A DNA stretch of 64,000 bases from Phylloscopus collybita. Taxonomy: Eukaryota > Chordata > Aves > Passeriformes > Phylloscopidae. Position numbers and translations under genes: made by a program. The stretch is from the NCBI GenBank assembly GCA_027886175.1, contig JAJNNQ010000009.1:27951501-28015500 (forward strand). Direction: 5' to 3'. This document shows positions 59,955 to 64,000 of this stretch, one piece after another. The notes beneath the pieces were generated by a model. That model was not told where the DNA came from. It ran no database searches and saw only the letters and a list, made by a program, of their open reading frames with translations. How positions within the stretch are numbered: the stretch's first letter is position 1; the number at the start of each line of letters is the position of its first letter.

Positions 59955-60542
59955 CTAAGAGAGAAAGAAAGCAAAACATGAAAGTGTAAGTTTTTACTCA
60001 TAGTTTATCTGAAAAAAAAAGCTTAAGCACCACAGCCAGGCTTTATCCTTGTAGACTTCACAAAAGCAGGTCAACATAGCCACCAAAACCACAAGAATTT
60101 CGGCTACGCGAGCTCAGATTACCATCAGAAACTAAACCCCTACAGTTTCGTTAGCGACTGTTTCCTGCACAAGGGCGGCAAGGCGCACTAGTGACACAGA
60201 TACCGAAGACACCCGGGACCCCGGGCGCTCCTGCCCCGCGGCTCGGAAGAGCGCGTTCCTGCGGATCCCCGGCTGCGTGCAGCAGGGAACGAAGCGGCAA
60301 AACAGAGCCACACCAAACCCGGGGGCACTGCGGGCGGCCTCCCGAGGCGGGAGCAGCTCCTCCAGCTCCCAAGGGCCGCGCTAAAACCAGCGAGCGGCGC
60401 GCGAAGACCGACACACAGTCGGCCGGGTCCCCGCGCCCGTGAAAGGCCCCGGCAGCGCCAGGAGGAGCGACACAGCCCGGGGGTCCCGCAGGGCTCCGTG
60501 CCGGTGCCCCCGCCCCGTGCCCGCGGCGCCGCCCCCGCTCAC

Positions 60543-60655
60543 CCCTCACGCTCCGGCCGGGCCGCGGCGGGTCTGGGAGGCCCCGCGCGGCCCCCGCGAG
60601 CCGCAGGAAGCGCTGCTGCCCCCGGCGCCGCCGCCGCGCGCACAAAGCCATTACA
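60543..60655 (-). other. CNOT7: Probable noncoding first exon of CNOT7
   Basis: The 5' UTR at 59865-59954 starts at an acceptor, so another exon must lie upstream. On the minus strand, a donor-like GTGAGC occurs at 60542-60537 and another GTGAGG at 60549. The 5' edge is a guess placed just inside the ATF-like element. Confidence 0.45.
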
Positions 60656-60908
60656 TCATCGCCGCGCGCCGCGGCCTTTCCCTCCTCCCCTCTGGCCAAT
60701 CGCCGGCCGCGGCGCCGCCGCCCGCCCCGCCCCTGCGCCGCTCGGGTGGCGGGCGCGCGGCGCTGACGCGGCCCCGCCGGCGGCGGCTCCGGGGCGGGGC
60801 AGGGGCGGCGGCGGGGCCGCCGTCGCGCGCAGGCGCGCGCGGGCGCTCGGTTGGGTCCGCGCGGTGCCGCGGGTGCCCTCGCGCCGCTCCGGTGCCGCCG
60901 GGCGCGCG

Positions 60909-61033
60909 ATGAACTGGCTGTTCCCGCTCGCCAAGGGCGGCGGTGCCCCCGCCTCCGCCGCGCCGCCCGCGCGCACCGGCCTCCAGCAGCAGCGGCAGCG
61001 CCAGGTCGAGTCCCTGCGCGCCGCGCACGCCTC
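60909..61033 (+). CDS. VPS37A: VPS37A first coding exon (gene continues off-window)
   Basis: VPS37A is an ESCRT-I subunit that works with TSG101 and VPS28 in sorting ubiquitinated cargo into multivesicular bodies, and also in phagophore closure. The ATG at 60909 begins MNWLFPLAKGGGAP. After an Ala/Pro-rich linker it reads GLQQQRQRQVESLRAAHAS. Mammalian VPS37A begins in the same way (M-x-WLFPL, then LQQQ-x-QR-x-x-ESLR). The exon ends with two bases of a Ser codon before GTGAGT. The UEV-like domain is encoded by later exons, none of which I could find before 64000. The Gly/Ala/Pro linker is GC-driven. Confidence 0.92.
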
Positions 61034-64000
61034 GTGAGTGGCCGCGGCGGGCGCGGGGTCGGGGGCGGGCGCGGGCGCGGGAGGGCTGCGCTGTGTCGCC
61101 CGTCCCGGGGCCGCAGTCGGGCTGGGCCGTGTCGGTAGCGTGTCGAGTGTCCCTACGCGGACACACGGGGACCCGGCTGCGCCCCGTCCCCTTCCCGTGA
61201 GGCCTGGCTGGGTCCTCGCGGCCGTGTGGGTAAACAGGGGCCCCGAGCCGGTGGCGCTGCAGCCCGGGCCGGGCCGGCCCCACCCCGCGCTGTCCCGGGG
61301 CCGAAGGGCCCGCGGGGCGGGAGCGCGGTGCCGCGGGGTCCCCGCCGGAGGACAGTGGGATGTGCGACTCCGGCGGGCTGGGAGAAAGAATTTGAAAACT
61401 GGAAGTCAAATTTGCTGTCGGACAGGCGTCCCCGCTGGCTCTGGTGTGGCCTGGCCGGGTGATCGGGCGCAAGTCGCCGTACCCGGTTTCACCTGTCACT
61501 GACCGGAAAGCCCGCTAGTGAGTTGTAATGTCTTCAAAATGATGCGACTATAAAACCTCTCTGGAAGCTGCTTGTAATAGCGTAGTTCATTAGAAGTTGA
61601 GGCTAAAACATAGTGAGTGGTGTGTCACAGAGGCCTGCCAGCAGTGGCACAGTGGCTTAGCAGCACTATTTGGCTTTACAAACTAGTTTTCCTGGTGTTC
61701 AGCGCTACTTGCTAAAAACTGGCTGCTCCTTAAAAACTAGTTTTGTTTTGTTTAGATGGTCAGAAGAGGCCGGTTGTGTTTATTCCTGTTCATCATCCAC
61801 AATTTTTAAAGCAAAAATGTTTTACTTTATCCTTGGCAGTATGTTTTGCCTAGTCTTTTAAAAGGAGATCCACATTTCATACATTTGAAGTTATAGTTAC
61901 AGTGAAGTAAGCATTCTACTGATACACAACTTCCTAGGATTTCTGTAGAACTGGAATGGTAGCTGCCTCCAAAATAATTCAGAGAAAGGGAATGTTTCCT
62001 GTCACATCAGACTGACAGGAGTGGAAGAGATATTAAATGCATTTCCAAGTTTAATAACTGCAGATAGCTTGCATTCCTAATATTTTGAATTACACACTGT
62101 ATTTATTTTATTTATGTCAGGAAATATAAATAAAATAAATACAATGGTATTCATATTGTTGCTTGCATAAACTTAAGTCTGTTCAGAGCCAATTTCACAT
62201 ATTTTTTGGAGACAATTCACAGTTTTCTAAGGAGCTGTTCCTGTGGGCCTATAGGAGCTTAGTTAACTTAAAAAGTTTTTTGCCAGGCTGGCCTTACTTG
62301 GCCTTTTGTTTATACCCACTTTTTTTTGATCTGGCAGTGAGATGAGCTCATCCTGAATTAAGTCCTGAAAAAGGGGATCAGTTTTTGTCAGTCAGCTTGC
62401 TGAAGTAGTTTTCCTACTGTTTGTGCAGGCACCAGCTCAAGCACGGGCAGAGAGGGAATGGATGCTGTATCCAAGAATTGGGGTGAGGGGTAGCTGCCCA
62501 AATGTCAGTCGCTTATGTGTATTGTTGCTCTTCACTAAAATGCTCAAAATTCTTGGTATGGTTAACTAAGTTAACTAGGTTAGTCAAGTTTGGTTTGTGT
62601 TGTCTTAGGTCATAAAAGCTTAGGTATGTGTGATCTTAATTTCAGTAAAGCAGCTGGCTTTCCTTTACATTTTCCCTCACTGGTCAGAAGCTTGAAATAA
62701 AACCTTTGCATTTAAAGAGTTTTCTTACATTTACTGTTGTTCTAGACAAAGTTAAGAATGTTTTTCCAGTTTTTCCAGTGTACTCATTCCCACTTGGGGA
62801 AGGGGCAGCTAAGGTTATTAGTTCAAGGTTTTCCTAATCGAGGTTATAAACATTTGAACAGTTTAAAAAGATACTGGCTTTCTTGTTCCTCACTCCCTGT
62901 TGTCTTCCTCCCCAGTTTCTATAGGCTGTGCACATGAGTGGAACATAATTATATGTCCTTCTCAAAAGGATTTTGCAGCAGGCTAATATAAAGTGTGACA
63001 GATGATTACAGGGCAGGAATGTGCATGAGAGATTCCAGGGAGAATTCTTCAGTTAAGAATGAGAAGGTGTGGTGCAACACAGTAGAACCCTGATTTGAAT
63101 TCTCTTGTGCTAAAGATGTTGGGTATTTTCTTCAAACAGCATGTGATTTCACAGGGAGAGAGCAAATACTGAGTTGTCTGTGAGAGGAATAAGATGGGGC
63201 TGCAGAAAGCAAGGTTCGTAGCCGAGTTAGTGTCTTATTCTCATTTGTTCCCCAAGCTCTTGAAGACTTAGTCTTGAAGGCTTAAATTCTATGCCTCAGT
63301 AGTGCTTTGGAAGGACACAAAACACTCAGTACTAGTCTTAACACACATTTGCAGGTAATGTGTTTCGGGTTTCTTGGGAAAGAAGTGTACCTGACAGTGG
63401 ATGGAGGAGCATTTCTGCAGCTGGATCAAAAGATGCTTTCTGGGAACACCCATCTGCCATTATTTGCTGTTGGAGCTGTGTTCTCTCCCCTGTATAAGGG
63501 AGTCGTAGGTGACAGAGTATTATTAAGCAGGTGCGAGCAGAAAAAATACATGGAAGAGCAATCAGTCTGCTTTTAGAGTTTGTGTTGGTTCATTATAAGA
63601 TGAAGCTAATTTTCTGCCGTTCTTTCTCTTACTCTCAGCCTAGATACGTTCTTATTATCTAGAAATTCTGCTTCCGAACTAAGTCGTCATCTCCACCTCC
63701 TCCACATTCTCTGTGATGCTTTCTTTCAAAACAGTTTTGCTGTGCATAGAAATTGTAGAATGCTTTGAGTATTGAAATCAACTTCCTATTAATGTAGCTC
63801 ATTTCAAGATTTTTCCCTTTGTAATTTACCTGTTGCAGGAAAAACAAATTTGGATTCAGCCTTAGCGGATTTTGTAAGGCGCATCAGTGCTTTCAGGAGG
63901 GTCTGGATCTTGAGTGTCACTGGAGCTTTACATTGTTGAAAGTCACTCTCCTCCAGATAATTCTTGAAAGTACTTGTACAAGTGCATTGAGCTTGATGCA
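61034..64000 (+). other. VPS37A: VPS37A intron 1 (5' part)
   Basis: It starts in the CpG island and turns AT-rich after about 61500. No second exon with the expected IAEIQKDVEY-type sequence was seen. It contains the hairpin at 62098-62143. An 89-codon frame at 63307-63576 is not recognised. Confidence 0.75.
62098..62143. repeat. Perfect 18-bp AT-only inverted repeat
   Basis: The left arm is TGTATTTATTTTATTTAT (62098-62115) and the right arm is its exact reverse complement (62126-62143), around a 10-nt loop. It could extrude as a cruciform or fold in the VPS37A pre-mRNA. No terminal features of a transposon are visible. Confidence 0.95.

Larger units (their letters stand above)
60150..61400. 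promoter_or_regulatory. CpG island, bidirectional CNOT7/VPS37A promoter
   Basis: Base composition changes abruptly from AT-rich to very GC- and CpG-rich. It spans the noncoding first exon of CNOT7 (minus) and the first coding exon of VPS37A (plus). Elements seen are CCAAT at 60696-60700, GC boxes near 60725-60731 and 60791-60810, and an ATF-type TGATGTAAT on the minus strand at 60650-60658. There is no TATA box at a fitting position. The long frames on both strands here reflect low stop-codon frequency and are not genes. Confidence 0.9.

Noticed and set aside
60151..60699. Long minus-strand frame (182 codons) in the CpG island
   Set aside because: The sequence is rich in Arg, Ala, Gly and Pro with no recognisable domain. 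High GC removes stop codons, and the region is the CNOT7 noncoding first exon and promoter.
60651..61499. 282-codon minus-strand frame, the longest in the window
   Set aside because: It runs antisense across VPS37A exon 1 and the promoter and is composed of GC-driven low-complexity residues. It is a shadow frame.
63307..63576. 89-codon frame possibly belonging to VPS37A
   Set aside because: It does not resemble the expected second exon of VPS37A and no fitting acceptor and donor with the right phase were found.
1..64000. CRISPR arrays, bacterial operons, tRNA or rRNA genes
   Set aside because: None was seen. Gene structure, introns and repeats are those of a vertebrate nuclear genome.

Overview
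The window looks like avian nuclear DNA, probably from a songbird-like genome. It is AT-rich, its genes are split by long introns, it carries CR1 LINE fragments ending in the ATTCTATG octamer, and it holds ERVL-type retroviral remnants with TGTCCTGG...CCAGGACA termini. I recognise three protein-coding genes in the order ZDHHC2 (+), CNOT7 (-), VPS37A (+). This matches the order I know from human 8p22 and from birds. Nothing in the window is prokaryotic.

Positions 1 to about 32740 hold ZDHHC2, a DHHC-family protein S-palmitoyltransferase. Its first exon lies left of the window. Eleven coding exons (7691 to 26233) can be joined by eye with consistent splice phases. They give about 322 residues, from the loop between membrane segments 1 and 2 to the C-terminus. 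A likely 3'-UTR exon starts at 29125. Two of the coding exons are very short (27 and 33 nt), and the 33-nt exon carries the DHHC catalytic motif. A near-perfect 20-bp hairpin lies about 150 bp upstream of that exon.

Positions about 37290 to 60655 hold CNOT7, the CAF1 deadenylase of the CCR4-NOT complex, on the minus strand and convergent with ZDHHC2. All six coding exons were resolved. Their lengths add up to 858 bp (285 residues plus stop), and all DEDD catalytic residues are present. Its introns contain a solo LTR (39483-40142) and a broken ERVL-type provirus (about 43687-48068), one on each side of exon 5 of the coding sequence. There is also a near-ideal CTCF-like motif at 55998.

Positions about 60150 to 61400 form a strong CpG island. 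CNOT7 and VPS37A are transcribed divergently from it. Only the first coding exon of VPS37A (an ESCRT-I subunit) is in the window, and its first intron runs off the right edge.

I found no convincing evidence of a new biological system. The most useful leads are the symmetric mini-exon carrying the DHHC motif next to a hairpin, the read-through tail after CNOT7 exon 5, the retroviral elements bracketing that exon, and the candidate CTCF site.
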